From contig NZ_JAPKNA010000002.1 of NCBI RefSeq assembly GCF_026344135.1, forward strand, positions 744,001-808,000: a DNA stretch of 64,000 nt. The letters are read 5' to 3'. Below, piece after piece: positions 25,610-33,602 of this stretch. The notes beneath the pieces were generated by a model. The model did not search any database. It was not told the origin of the DNA and saw nothing but the letters and a program-made list of their open reading frames with translations. The first letter of the stretch is position 1; the number at the start of each line of letters is the position of its first letter. Source of the stretch: Alcaligenes parafaecalis (GTDB lineage Bacteria > Pseudomonadota > Gammaproteobacteria > Burkholderiales > Burkholderiaceae_B). The position numbers and the translations under genes were made by a program.

Positions 25610-27046
25610 ATGGAATGGATGGATTGGCAGCCGGTGCGGGGCTCGGACAATACGCTTAGCGACCAGTTGGTTGCCTGGGTGCAGCAAGCTCTGCATTTGC
25701 GTTACCGGGGTGGCAGCCGTTTGCCTTCAGTGCGCAAGCTGGCGCAATCTGCTGGTGTCAGCACCCATACAGTGGTCGCGGCCTATGACAAGCTGATGGC
25801 TTTGGGACTGGTGGAATCCCGTCCTGGCTCGGGTTTTTTTGTGCGGGTGCGCAGTCCCCGGCGTTTACGCTCCGAGTCCTTGCATGTGGAAAAGAACGAG
25901 CCACGCAAGATTGATGTGAACTGGATGCTGAATAGTTTCATGGGGCATAGCGACAGTGCAGGCATTCCCCGTCAGTGGCTGGACAACGACATGATTCTGG
26001 CCGCCTTGCGGCAGGTCAGTCGTAGTGCGGGGTCCAACTTGCTGGGCTATGGGCATTCACATGGCTATCGTCCTTTGCGTCAGCATATTGCCGGGCAGTT
26101 GGAGGATGGTGGGATACAGGCAGATCCTGATACCCAGCTTTTATTGTGCAGTGGTGTGACGCAGGCGCTGGATTTGATCCTGCGCCATTGGTTGCGTCCG
26201 GGCGATGCCGTCGTCGTAGAAGATCCGGCCTGGTACTTGCTGTTTGCGCGTCTGGCCGTTGTGGATGTACGAGTATTGAGCCTCCCGCGTCGAGCAGATG
26301 GCCCGGACCTGGCGGTATTGGAACAGTTGGTGCGTGAACACCGTCCTCGTCTGGTCATTTTGAATACCGTTGTGCATAACCCAACCGGCTTTAGCTTGAG
26401 TCCGGCTGTGGCGCATAGCATTCTGACTTTGGCCCAGACCTGGGACTTCCACATAATTGAGGACGACACCTATAGCGAGCTGCATGCTCATCCGGCTTGT
26501 CGTCTGGCCCAATTGGATCAGTTGAATCGGGTCACTTTGGTGGGTGGTTATTCCAAAGTGATGGCAGCCGGTTTGCGGGTGGCCTATATGGCGGCTGCCC
26601 CTGAACTTTTGCAGGCTTTGGTAAATCTGAAAATGTTGGCCGGGCTGACCTCACCGGAGCTGGGCGAGCGGGTTATTCACCGGGTGTTGGTAGACGGCCC
26701 CTATCGTAAACATCTGGAGCGCCTGCGCCGCCATGCGGATAGCGATAGGCATAGAACATTGGAGCAGTTGGCTCAGCTAGGCTTGGCTCCGGATGCTCCG
26801 CCTCAGGCGGGCATGTTTGTGTGGGTCGATACCGGCGTGGATACGGAAAGTCTGGTGCGCGCGTTGGGCCGGCCAGGGCATTTATTGGTGCCTGGGGCCT
26901 TGTTTTCCCCGCAACAGCAACCATCTACATATATGCGCATCAATGTTTCTTTAGGCGAGGATGCGCAGTTTTGGCGTGATTTTGCGCGCTGTTTGGACAG
27001 TGCCAAGCAGTCCTTGCCTACCGTATCCAGCGAAGTAGCCTTATAG
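25610..27046 (+). CDS. MocR-type regulator (GntR domain fused to aminotransferase)
   Basis: This 478-residue protein combines an N-terminal GntR winged helix (about residues 13-75: LSDQLVAWVQQAL, RLPSVRKLAQSAGVSTHTVVAAYDKL) with a fold-type I aminotransferase domain. The PLP lysine is in GGYSKVMAAGLRVAY, preceded by NPTGFSLSP and EDDTYSEL. MocR proteins use PLP or an amine adduct as the signal. Divergence from the EamA exporter suggests that exporter as the target. The amine or amino acid sensed is not evident. Confidence 0.93.
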   Translation: MEWMDWQPVRGSDNTLSDQLVAWVQQALHLRYRGGSRLPSVRKLAQSAGVSTHTVVAAYDKLMALGLVESRPGSGFFVRVRSPRRLRSESLHVEKNEPRKIDVNWMLNSFMGHSDSAGIPRQWLDNDMILAALRQVSRSAGSNLLGYGHSHGYRPLRQHIAGQLEDGGIQADPDTQLLLCSGVTQALDLILRHWLRPGDAVVVEDPAWYLLFARLAVVDVRVLSLPRRADGPDLAVLEQLVREHRPRLVILNTVVHNPTGFSLSPAVAHSILTLAQTWDFHIIEDDTYSELHAHPACRLAQLDQLNRVTLVGGYSKVMAAGLRVAYMAAAPELLQALVNLKMLAGLTSPELGERVIHRVLVDGPYRKHLERLRRHADSDRHRTLEQLAQLGLAPDAPPQAGMFVWVDTGVDTESLVRALGRPGHLLVPGALFSPQQQPSTYMRINVSLGEDAQFWRDFARCLDSAKQSLPTVSSEVAL

Positions 27047-27142
27047 CTTGAACGCTGATAGTTGCGCTGTCATCTAGCTCTGTTAGCATAAGTCTGTGCG
27101 ACGCATAGAAAGAAGCTTTTATGCGAAGCGCGATAGCTAATA

Positions 27143-27198
27143 GCAATGAACATTATTGCATTAATCAATTTTACTAATTGAGAGGGGGTTCCTATAAT
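27143..27198 (+). promoter_or_regulatory. ahpC promoter region with -10 box and upstream dyad
   Basis: A perfect TATAAT (27193-27198) lies 40 bases before the ahpC ATG with no good -35 box at the usual spacing, which suggests an activated promoter. A GCAAT-N7-ATTGC dyad at 27143-27159 sits where a LysR-type activator such as OxyR would bind. OxyR control is inferred from the gene, not from an exact consensus match. Confidence 0.5.
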
Positions 27199-27237
27199 GA
27201 ACTCACTATCAATGATTAATCACTCACCGGAGCATGT

Positions 27238-27801
27238 ATGTCTTTGATCAACACCGTCATCAAACCTTTTAAAGCACAAGCTTTTCACAACGGCAAATTT
27301 ATCGAAGTCAGCAACGAAACCGTTGCGGGTAAGTGGTCTGTTTTCGTTTTCTACCCAGCCGACTTTACGTTTGTCTGCCCAACCGAATTGGAAGACCTGG
27401 CCGAGAACTACGCCGAGTTCCAGAAACTGGGCGTGGAAATTTACTCCGTGTCCACCGACACTCACTTTGCTCACAAAGCATGGCACGACACGTCGGACGC
27501 CATCGGCAAAGTTAACTACCCAATGCTGGCTGACCCAACTCATCAGCTTTCGCGCAACTTTGAAGTGCTGATTGAAGAAGAAGGTATCGCTCTGCGCGGT
27601 ACGTTCGTGGTGAACCCAGAAGGCGAAATCAAGGTTCTGGAAATCCACGACAACGGCATCGGCCGTGTGGCTTCCGAACTGCTGCGCAAAGTTAAAGCTG
27701 CTCAGTACATCGCTGCTCACCCCGGCGAAGTTTGCCCAGCTAAATGGGAAGAAGGCGCCAAGACGCTGACTCCTTCCCTGGATCTGGTTGGCAAGATCTA
27801 A
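27238..27801 (+). CDS. ahpC: Alkyl hydroperoxide reductase peroxidase subunit
   Basis: AhpC is a typical 2-Cys peroxiredoxin that reduces hydrogen peroxide and organic peroxides. The 187-residue protein has the peroxidatic Cys47 in DFTFVCPTE and the resolving Cys166 in HPGEVCPAKW. CACCGGAG just before the ATG gives a ribosome site. Codon choice is strongly biased, as expected for a highly expressed gene. Its reductase AhpF is encoded 116 bases downstream beyond two strong hairpins. Confidence 0.98.
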   Translation: MSLINTVIKPFKAQAFHNGKFIEVSNETVAGKWSVFVFYPADFTFVCPTELEDLAENYAEFQKLGVEIYSVSTDTHFAHKAWHDTSDAIGKVNYPMLADPTHQLSRNFEVLIEEEGIALRGTFVVNPEGEIKVLEIHDNGIGRVASELLRKVKAAQYIAAHPGEVCPAKWEEGAKTLTPSLDLVGKI

Positions 27802-27826
27802 GACCTTTTAAACACGGGTCTTAAGC

Positions 27827-27877
27827 GGTGGTCGGCGCGCTGCGCCGCCACCCCGGTGCCTGACCGGTTCAGGCACC
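27827..27877 (+). other. Two tandem hairpins between ahpC and ahpF
   Basis: The first hairpin pairs GGTGG-T-CGGCGC (27827-27838) with GCGCCGCCACC (27842-27852), with one bulged T. The second pairs GGTGCCTGA (27855-27863) with TCAGGCACC (27869-27877). Neither is followed by a T tract. They probably stabilise the ahpC transcript end or lower the amount of ahpF message rather than terminate fully. Confidence 0.6.
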
Positions 27878-27917
27878 TCAAGTTGTTTCGTTCAGTACAG
27901 GATAAAGGGCGTTTCAC

Positions 27918-29510
27918 ATGTTAGATGCAAACATCAAAACTCAATTGAAGGCTTACCTCGAGAAGATCACGCAACCGATCGAGATCGTTGCAACGCTGGA
28001 TACTGGCGCCAAGTCCGTCGAGCTGCGCGAGCTGTTGCAAGAAATTGATGGCTTGTCCGACAAGACCAGCTATCGCGAAGATGCGGATGCGCAAGAGCGC
28101 AAGCCTTCCTTCCAAATTAACCGTCCCGGTACCGACATTAGCGTGAGCTTTGCGGGTATCCCGATGGGACACGAATTTACTTCTTTGATTCTGGCTTTGC
28201 TGCAAGTGGGCGGCCATGAAATCAAGCTGGATGCCGCTGTGATTGAGCAGATCCGTAATCTGCCCGGCGACTTTGTTTTTGAAACGTATTTCTCGCTGTC
28301 GTGCCAGAACTGTCCTGACGTGGTGCAGGCTCTGAACGCCATGTCCGTGATCAACCCACGTATCAAGCACGTGGCGATTGACGGTGCCCTGTTCCAGGAC
28401 GAGGTTCAGCAGCGCAACATTATGTCGGTTCCGGCTGTGTTCTTGAATGGTGAAATGTTCCATCAAGGCCGTGCCAGTGCTGAAGAGTTGCTGGCCAAGC
28501 TGGACACAGGCGATAACTCGGCTCGTGCTGAAGCCTTGAATGCCAAGGACGAGTTTGATGTGCTGATCGTCGGTGGTGGTCCTGCTGGTGCAGCCGCTGC
28601 TGTGTATGCTGCTCGCAAGGGTATTCGTACCGGTGTGCTGGCCGAGCGTTTTGGTGGGCAGGTTCTGGATACCATGTCGATCGAGAACTACATCTCGGTG
28701 GTTGAGACCAATGGCCCTGCGTTTGCAACGGCGTTGGAGCAGCACGTTAAAACCTACGATGTGGACATCATGAATCTGCATCGTGCCAAGGGTATTCGCC
28801 GTGAAGGCAAGCAGGTCATCGTGGATGTGGATGGTGGCGCTCAGTTGAAAGCCAAGTCCGTCATTCTGGCAACGGGTGCCCGCTGGCGCGAGCTGAATGT
28901 TCCTGGTGAGCAGGATTACCGTAACCGTGGCGTGGCGTACTGCCCGCACTGTGATGGTCCTCTGTTCAAGGGCAAGGATGTGGCTGTGGTCGGTGGCGGT
29001 AACTCCGGCGTGGAAGCAGCGATTGACCTGGCTGGTTTGGTCAAGCACGTTACCTTGATCGAGTTTGGTGATGCTTTGCGTGCTGACCAGGTGTTGCAGT
29101 CCAAGCTGCGCAGTCTGCCTAATGTGTCGATCATCATGCAGGCTCAGACGACTGAGGTTCTGGGTGATGGCACCAAGGTGGTGGGTTTGAATTACCTGGA
29201 TCGTCAGACTCAGGAAGCCAAGAGCCTGAAGCTGGATGGCGTGTTTGTCCAGATTGGTCTGGTACCCAACACGGAATGGCTGAAGGGTAGCGATGTCGGT
29301 TTGTCGCGCCATGGCGAGATCGAGGTTGATGCTCGTGGTGCTACTTCGCTGGCAGGTGTGTTTGCTGCTGGTGACGTGACGACTGTGCCTTTCAAGCAGA
29401 TCGTGATTGCTGCGGGTGAGGGTGCCAAGGCTGCTTTGAGCGCTTTTGATTACCTGATCCGTAGCTCGGCTGAAGTTGAAGAGCCGGCTGCAGAGAAAGT
29501 GACTGCTTAA
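27918..29510 (+). CDS. ahpF: Alkyl hydroperoxide reductase flavoprotein subunit
   Basis: AhpF passes electrons from NADH through FAD to AhpC. The 530-residue protein has the N-terminal double-thioredoxin-like domain with CQNC (Cys129, Cys132), the FAD-binding GGGPAG (219-224) and the thioredoxin-reductase-like redox centre CPHC (Cys342, Cys345). The NAD-binding VVGGGNSGVEAA follows. All redox cysteines are present and the length is normal. It shares the operon with ahpC and is followed by a strong terminator. Confidence 0.98.
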   Translation: MLDANIKTQLKAYLEKITQPIEIVATLDTGAKSVELRELLQEIDGLSDKTSYREDADAQERKPSFQINRPGTDISVSFAGIPMGHEFTSLILALLQVGGHEIKLDAAVIEQIRNLPGDFVFETYFSLSCQNCPDVVQALNAMSVINPRIKHVAIDGALFQDEVQQRNIMSVPAVFLNGEMFHQGRASAEELLAKLDTGDNSARAEALNAKDEFDVLIVGGGPAGAAAAVYAARKGIRTGVLAERFGGQVLDTMSIENYISVVETNGPAFATALEQHVKTYDVDIMNLHRAKGIRREGKQVIVDVDGGAQLKAKSVILATGARWRELNVPGEQDYRNRGVAYCPHCDGPLFKGKDVAVVGGGNSGVEAAIDLAGLVKHVTLIEFGDALRADQVLQSKLRSLPNVSIIMQAQTTEVLGDGTKVVGLNYLDRQTQEAKSLKLDGVFVQIGLVPNTEWLKGSDVGLSRHGEIEVDARGATSLAGVFAAGDVTTVPFKQIVIAAGEGAKAALSAFDYLIRSSAEVEEPAAEKVTA

Positions 29511-29540
29511 GTCTTTCTGATTGTTGGAACTGGCTGTTCA

Positions 29541-29574
29541 AGAGGGCCACCCTGTTTGGGGTGGCTCTTTTTTT
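29541..29574 (+). terminator. Rho-independent terminator of ahpCF
   Basis: GCCACCC pairs with GGGTGGC across TGTTT, extended by AGAG/CTCT with one bulge, and seven T follow. It lies 30 bases after the ahpF stop. Confidence 0.88.
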
Positions 29575-29665
29575 GTCTGTGGGTGGGGCCGACAAGTGGT
29601 TGTTGTGTATCAGGAGTGCTTCAGCATTGATCGCGCTCTTTGAGAAAAGTCGTCTCAGGAAAGAC

Positions 29666-29899
29666 GCCGCTCAAGCCGTCTGCCCTGGCCTCGGGGCTTG
29701 ACTACTTGCCGGTGCTGCGCACCGGTACCCTTGTCTGTTCTGGAATCCGGGCGCCCTGTGAACTCACGGGGTACTTGGTCCCCCGGACCAAGTACAAGCG
29801 CCCCGCTCGAACAGCACAGGGCTTGCATCCCGGATTCCAGAACAGACAGCGGCAAGTAGTCTGAATCGCCCCGAGGCCAGGGCAGACGGCTTGAGCGGC
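29666..29899. repeat. Large self-complementary repeat element, copy B (inverted relative to copy A)
   Basis: The outer arms 29666-29697 and 29868-29899 are perfect 32-base inverted repeats. Inside, 29700-29711 pairs perfectly with 29850-29861, and the rest of the core is nearly identical to copy A read on the other strand. The arms share only their ends (GCCGCT outside, GGGC inside) with copy A; the middle of about 22 bases is different but still perfectly self-complementary. The element lies between the convergent ahpF and LysR genes. Small open frames across it are palindrome artefacts. Confidence 0.95.
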
Positions 29900-29910
29900 T
29901 TGATACATGA

Positions 29911-29994
29911 GATGCCGTGCGAGTTCAGAATGCGCCCGTCCTGCCTTTCTGACCAGGGCACCGACGCGCAGCGTCGGCAAGTGGTCAAGCCCGG
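29911..29994 (+). repeat. Diverged half-copy of the palindromic element
   Basis: This segment resembles the right half of copy A: GCCGTGCGAGTTCA, then GCGCCCG, GACCAGGGCACCG, a hairpin and CGGCAAGTGGTCAAGCCC. Its hairpin CCGACGC-GCA-GCGTCGG (29961-29977) keeps the GCA loop of copy A while two stem pairs have changed together. It abuts copy B. No matching left half is visible. Confidence 0.8.
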
Positions 29995-30061
29995 CGCCCC
30001 CGCAGGCCGCAGCAGTGGTGCTTTATAGAGATTGCCTATGCATTAATCCACAAGCCCCCTG

Positions 30062-30970
30062 CTACAGATCCCCTTCAAGCTCCGGCCAGTTTCCTCCCAG
30101 TACATCCGCACATACCTGCAGCCATGCTCTGGCCGCCTGCGACAGATACCGTCCATTCCACAGGAGTGCGACTTCCCAATTCAATGCCGGGTCCACGACT
30201 TCTTTGGCAACCCAATCTCCGGGTTCCAGTCGAGACAGAAATGGCTGGGGCAGCAGGGCAACGCCCATTCCCGCTTGTGCCATGGAAGCGACCCAATCCC
30301 ACTGGTTGCTTTGTGCTGCAACAGTCGCCCGCAAGCCTGCGTGGGCAAAGGCCCGCCGCAGCATGCGGGTCAGGGCGTAGTCTTCGCCTAGAAAGATCAG
30401 CGGATGCTTTTCCAGTTCCCGCAGCTTGATTTTCTTCTGCGTGCCAAGCAGCGTGTCCTTGTGCCCAATCGCCCAAACCGCATGTTTGGCTACAGGAGTC
30501 GCCGATACATTCAACTCCGGCCCTAGCGGCAGAATACTCAGCCCCATTTCAACGGTGCCTGCAGCAACCATGCGCTCAATCCCCATGCCGGTCTCCTCAT
30601 GCAAAATCAGCTCGATCTGCGGATGCCGGTTCTTGAAGGTTTTGAGCACTTCTGTGAACAGCACATTAATCATGGGTGGGATGCCCAGATCCAGGCGGCC
30701 TCGTTGCAGGGCTTGGACTTCGTGAACTTCTCGCAACAGCCCTTGCATGCTCTGCAAAACTTCCTGCCCGCGCTCTAGCACCACTTTGCCGCAATCGGTC
30801 AGTTGCAACTGGCGATGATCCCGAATCAGCAAGGGCTCGCCCAATTCATCTTCCAGTTGTTTGACCATCTTGCTGATGGTCGATTGCGTCACATTCAGAC
30901 TTTGCGCCGCTTGCGTAAAGCTTTGATGTTTAACGGTTTCAATGAAGTATCGCAAGGATCGGATGTCCAT
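30062..30970 (-). CDS. LysR-type transcriptional regulator divergent from the CoA-transferase
   Basis: This 302-residue LysR protein opens MDIRSLRYFIETVKHQSFTQ and has the helix-turn-helix AAQSLNVTQSTISKMVKQLE (about residues 20-40), followed by the effector-binding domain. It resembles the CbbR/CysB-like long LysR type but has no diagnostic effector signature. It lies divergent to the acetyl-CoA hydrolase/transferase gene, about 260 bases away, which makes that gene the likely target. Repeat copy B lies beyond its 3' end. Confidence 0.92.
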   Translation of the reverse strand: MDIRSLRYFIETVKHQSFTQAAQSLNVTQSTISKMVKQLEDELGEPLLIRDHRQLQLTDCGKVVLERGQEVLQSMQGLLREVHEVQALQRGRLDLGIPPMINVLFTEVLKTFKNRHPQIELILHEETGMGIERMVAAGTVEMGLSILPLGPELNVSATPVAKHAVWAIGHKDTLLGTQKKIKLRELEKHPLIFLGEDYALTRMLRRAFAHAGLRATVAAQSNQWDWVASMAQAGMGVALLPQPFLSRLEPGDWVAKEVVDPALNWEVALLWNGRYLSQAARAWLQVCADVLGGNWPELEGDL

Positions 30971-31233
30971 GTTTGGCTGGCCTTTTATCTATGACTTTTA
31001 CGACTTCGTAGGAGTTATTTTATTCATTATGGCGATGCTATGCTGGCTTTGTTCAAAAAACATAAACGCCTGTGGTCAGGGCGATTTCGGCTTTGAAACG
31101 CGGCTCTTGCAGCCCGGCCTTTTAAAGCGAGTTGTCGTTCTGTTGCGTGAAGATCCCGCCTGGCGCTTTCGGCCCGCGGCTCCTTCCGAAAGCAAGAACA
31201 GGTAGATCAATGACACAGAGACAGGAGCACACG

Positions 31234-32757
31234 ATGTTCAAGGATCGCATTCGTTCCCCCGAATTGGAAGGCAAAGTCATGACCGCTCAGGAGGCAGTCG
31301 CCTTCTTCAAAGACGGGATGAATGTCGGGATGAGCGGTTTTACCCGCGCTGGGGACTGTAAGGTCATGCCTCGTGCCTTGGCCGAGCGCGCCCAGACCGA
31401 GCAATTAAAACTGAATGTGGTTACCGGCGCTTCGCTGGGTAATGATAGCGACGGCATGATGGCCGAGGCCGGTGTTCTGGCCCGCCGCTCGCCTTTTCAA
31501 GTGGACTCGGTACTGCGCCGTCATATCAATGAAGGCAAGGTTCTGTTCACCGATCAGCACTTGTCCCTGACTGTGGAGCACATGCGCTCGGGTAACCTGC
31601 CCGCCATCGACATTGCTGTTATTGAAGCCGTTGCCATTACTGAAACGGGTGCGATTGTGCCTACGACTTCGGTAGGCAACTCGGCCAGCTTTGCACAGCA
31701 AGCCAAACAGATCATTGTTGAGCTGAACCTGAGCATGCCGGTGGAAATGGAAGGTTTGCACGATATTTATGTGCCTGAAGCCCGCCCCAACCGCCAGCCT
31801 ATTGAATTGACGGATGTGGACCAGCGTATTGGCACTACCGCTATTCAGGTTGATCCTTCCCGCATTGTCGCTATCGTGGTGACTGACGCTTTGGACAGCC
31901 CCTCCAGCGTGTTGCCACCTGATGAAGAAACCCAGGCGATTGCCGGTCACATCATCGAGTTCCTGGAAGGTGAAGTAGACGCTGGCCGCATGAGCCACTC
32001 CTTGCTGCCTTTGCAGGTAGGTATCGGCACGATTGCCAACGCCGTGACTTACGGCTTGCTGGATTCTCCGTTTACCGACCTGAAGATGTACTCGGAAGTT
32101 TTGCAGGACAGCGCGATTGCCATGCTGGATTCCGGCCAGTTGAGCTTTGCCTCGGCGTCGTCCTTGACTTTGTCTGCCCCCAAAATGGCGCAATTCCTGG
32201 AAGGTCTGGATAGCTATCGCGACAAGCTGGTGCTGCGCCCGCAGGAAATCAGTAACCATCCTGAGCTGGTGCGTCGTCTGGGCATTATTGCGATCAACAC
32301 CGCGCTAGAATTTGATATCTACGGCAACGTGAACTCCACGCACGTCTGTGGCACCCACATGATGAATGGCATTGGCGGTTCGGGTGACTTCGCCCGTAAT
32401 GCGCACCTGTCCATTTTTGTCAGCAAGTCCGTTGCCAAAGACGGCGCTATTTCCAGTGTGGTGCCTATGGCATCGCACGTAGACCACTGCGAGCACGATG
32501 TGGCTGTGCTGGTTTCCGAATGGGGTCTGGCTGATTTGCGCGGCCTGGCTCCACGTGAACGTGCCCGCGTCATCATCGAAAAATGTGCTCACCCTGACTA
32601 CCGTCCTGCCTTGCTGGACTATGTTGAACGCGCCAGTCAACGTGGCGGCCATACGCCTCACATTCTGGAAGAGGCCCTGTCCTGGCATGTTCGTTTTCAG
32701 CAAGAAGGCACCATGAAACAGGAGCAGTTCCAGACCCAGGAACTCGCTACTGCGTAG
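31234..32757 (+). CDS. Acetyl-CoA hydrolase / succinyl-CoA:acetate CoA-transferase family
   Basis: This 507-residue class I CoA-transferase has the active-site glutamate near residue 288 in MYSEVLQDSA and the oxyanion loop GIGTIANAV at 263-271. It also has NSTHVCGTHMMNGIGGSGDFARNAH in the C-terminal half, as in succinyl-CoA:acetate CoA-transferases and yeast Ach1. It can move CoA between succinate and acetate or propionate. The ATG at 31234 follows AGGAG; an open frame to 31132 is unlikely to be translated. Divergent LysR control is probable. Confidence 0.92.
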   Translation: MFKDRIRSPELEGKVMTAQEAVAFFKDGMNVGMSGFTRAGDCKVMPRALAERAQTEQLKLNVVTGASLGNDSDGMMAEAGVLARRSPFQVDSVLRRHINEGKVLFTDQHLSLTVEHMRSGNLPAIDIAVIEAVAITETGAIVPTTSVGNSASFAQQAKQIIVELNLSMPVEMEGLHDIYVPEARPNRQPIELTDVDQRIGTTAIQVDPSRIVAIVVTDALDSPSSVLPPDEETQAIAGHIIEFLEGEVDAGRMSHSLLPLQVGIGTIANAVTYGLLDSPFTDLKMYSEVLQDSAIAMLDSGQLSFASASSLTLSAPKMAQFLEGLDSYRDKLVLRPQEISNHPELVRRLGIIAINTALEFDIYGNVNSTHVCGTHMMNGIGGSGDFARNAHLSIFVSKSVAKDGAISSVVPMASHVDHCEHDVAVLVSEWGLADLRGLAPRERARVIIEKCAHPDYRPALLDYVERASQRGGHTPHILEEALSWHVRFQQEGTMKQEQFQTQELATA

Positions 32758-32824
32758 TCCATCAGGTCTGGTAATGCGTAGCTGAGTCAGTCCGGCAGCG
32801 TAGACCTTACAAATTGACCTGATC

Positions 32825-32861
32825 GCCCCTGGCATTCCACCCGTGCCAGGGGCATTTTTTT
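32825..32861 (+). terminator. Rho-independent terminator of the CoA-transferase gene
   Basis: A perfect 10-bp stem, GCCCCTGGCA (32825-32834) with TGCCAGGGGC (32844-32853), is followed by seven T. Confidence 0.9.
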
Positions 32862-32903
32862 AGCGCTAAAATTGCAGATTCTGCTGCGTTTAGCGAGGCC
32901 GAC

Positions 32904-33539
32904 GTGCTCGAACAAATCGGTATTATCAATTTCTGGGCCTTTGTGGTGGGCACGGTGTTTATCGTGCTTTTGCCCGGACCCAATTCTTTGTATGTCCTGG
33001 CCAGTGGCGCGGGACATGGTGTGCGTGAGGGCTATAAAGCGGCTTTAGGCGTGGTGGTGGGCGACGGCATTTTGATGACGCTGACCGCTTTGGGCGCTGC
33101 CTCGCTGCTCAAGACTCTGCCCATGTTGTATATGGGCATACGCTGGCTGGGCGCGGCTTATCTTTTGTACTTGGGCGTGCGACTGTTACAGTCGGCCTTC
33201 AGGCAAGGCGGCCCGGTGCAGTCCGTAGACACGCGTTTGCGTCACGAAACCCGTTTTCGCAAAGCCTTGTTTCTTAGCTTGTTGAACCCCAAGGCCATCT
33301 TGTTCTTCCTGTCCTTTTTTGTGCAGTTCGTCGATCCCTCGGCGGGCCATACAGGCTGGGCGTTCATGATCCTGGGCCTGGTGGTCGAGGTGATCAGCAT
33401 TTGCTATCTGTCTTTGCTGATCTTTGGCGGTGATCGTCTGGCAGGGATTTTCCGGCGTCATCAACGTCTGTCCCGTATGGGCAATGGCTCGGTGGGCTTG
33501 CTGTTCATGGGCTTTGCCGCCCGCATGATCAGCGACTAA
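32904..33539 (+). CDS. leuE: LysE/RhtB-family exporter, LeuE-like
   Basis: This 211-residue inner-membrane exporter has about six helices. The N-terminal IVLLPGPNSLYVLASGA and the later KALFLSLLNPKAILFFLSFFVQF are RhtB-family hallmarks. The overall pattern, including AFMILGLVVEVISICYLSLL and LLFMGFAARM, resembles the leucine exporter LeuE. The start is GTG at 32904. It precedes ddh by 63 bases on the same strand, so it may export lysine, diaminopimelate or a related amino acid instead; the symbol follows similarity only. Confidence 0.82.
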   Translation: MLEQIGIINFWAFVVGTVFIVLLPGPNSLYVLASGAGHGVREGYKAALGVVVGDGILMTLTALGAASLLKTLPMLYMGIRWLGAAYLLYLGVRLLQSAFRQGGPVQSVDTRLRHETRFRKALFLSLLNPKAILFFLSFFVQFVDPSAGHTGWAFMILGLVVEVISICYLSLLIFGGDRLAGIFRRHQRLSRMGNGSVGLLFMGFAARMISD

Positions 33540-33602
33540 GCCAGCCGCTTCAGAGCGCAGCAGTTTCGAAAGCACTTATTTATCAGTTTTAAGGAAAACA
33601 CC

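Noticed and set aside
27921..29312. A long frame antisense to ahpF
   Set aside because: AhpF has all redox motifs on the plus strand; the antisense peptide resembles no family.
29666..29899. Possibility that the palindrome is an insertion sequence with terminal repeats
   Set aside because: There is no transposase frame, the arms differ between copies and no target duplication is evident.
29640..29988. Short frames across palindrome copy B
   Set aside because: Same reason as copy A; related peptides on both strands reflect the inverted repeat.
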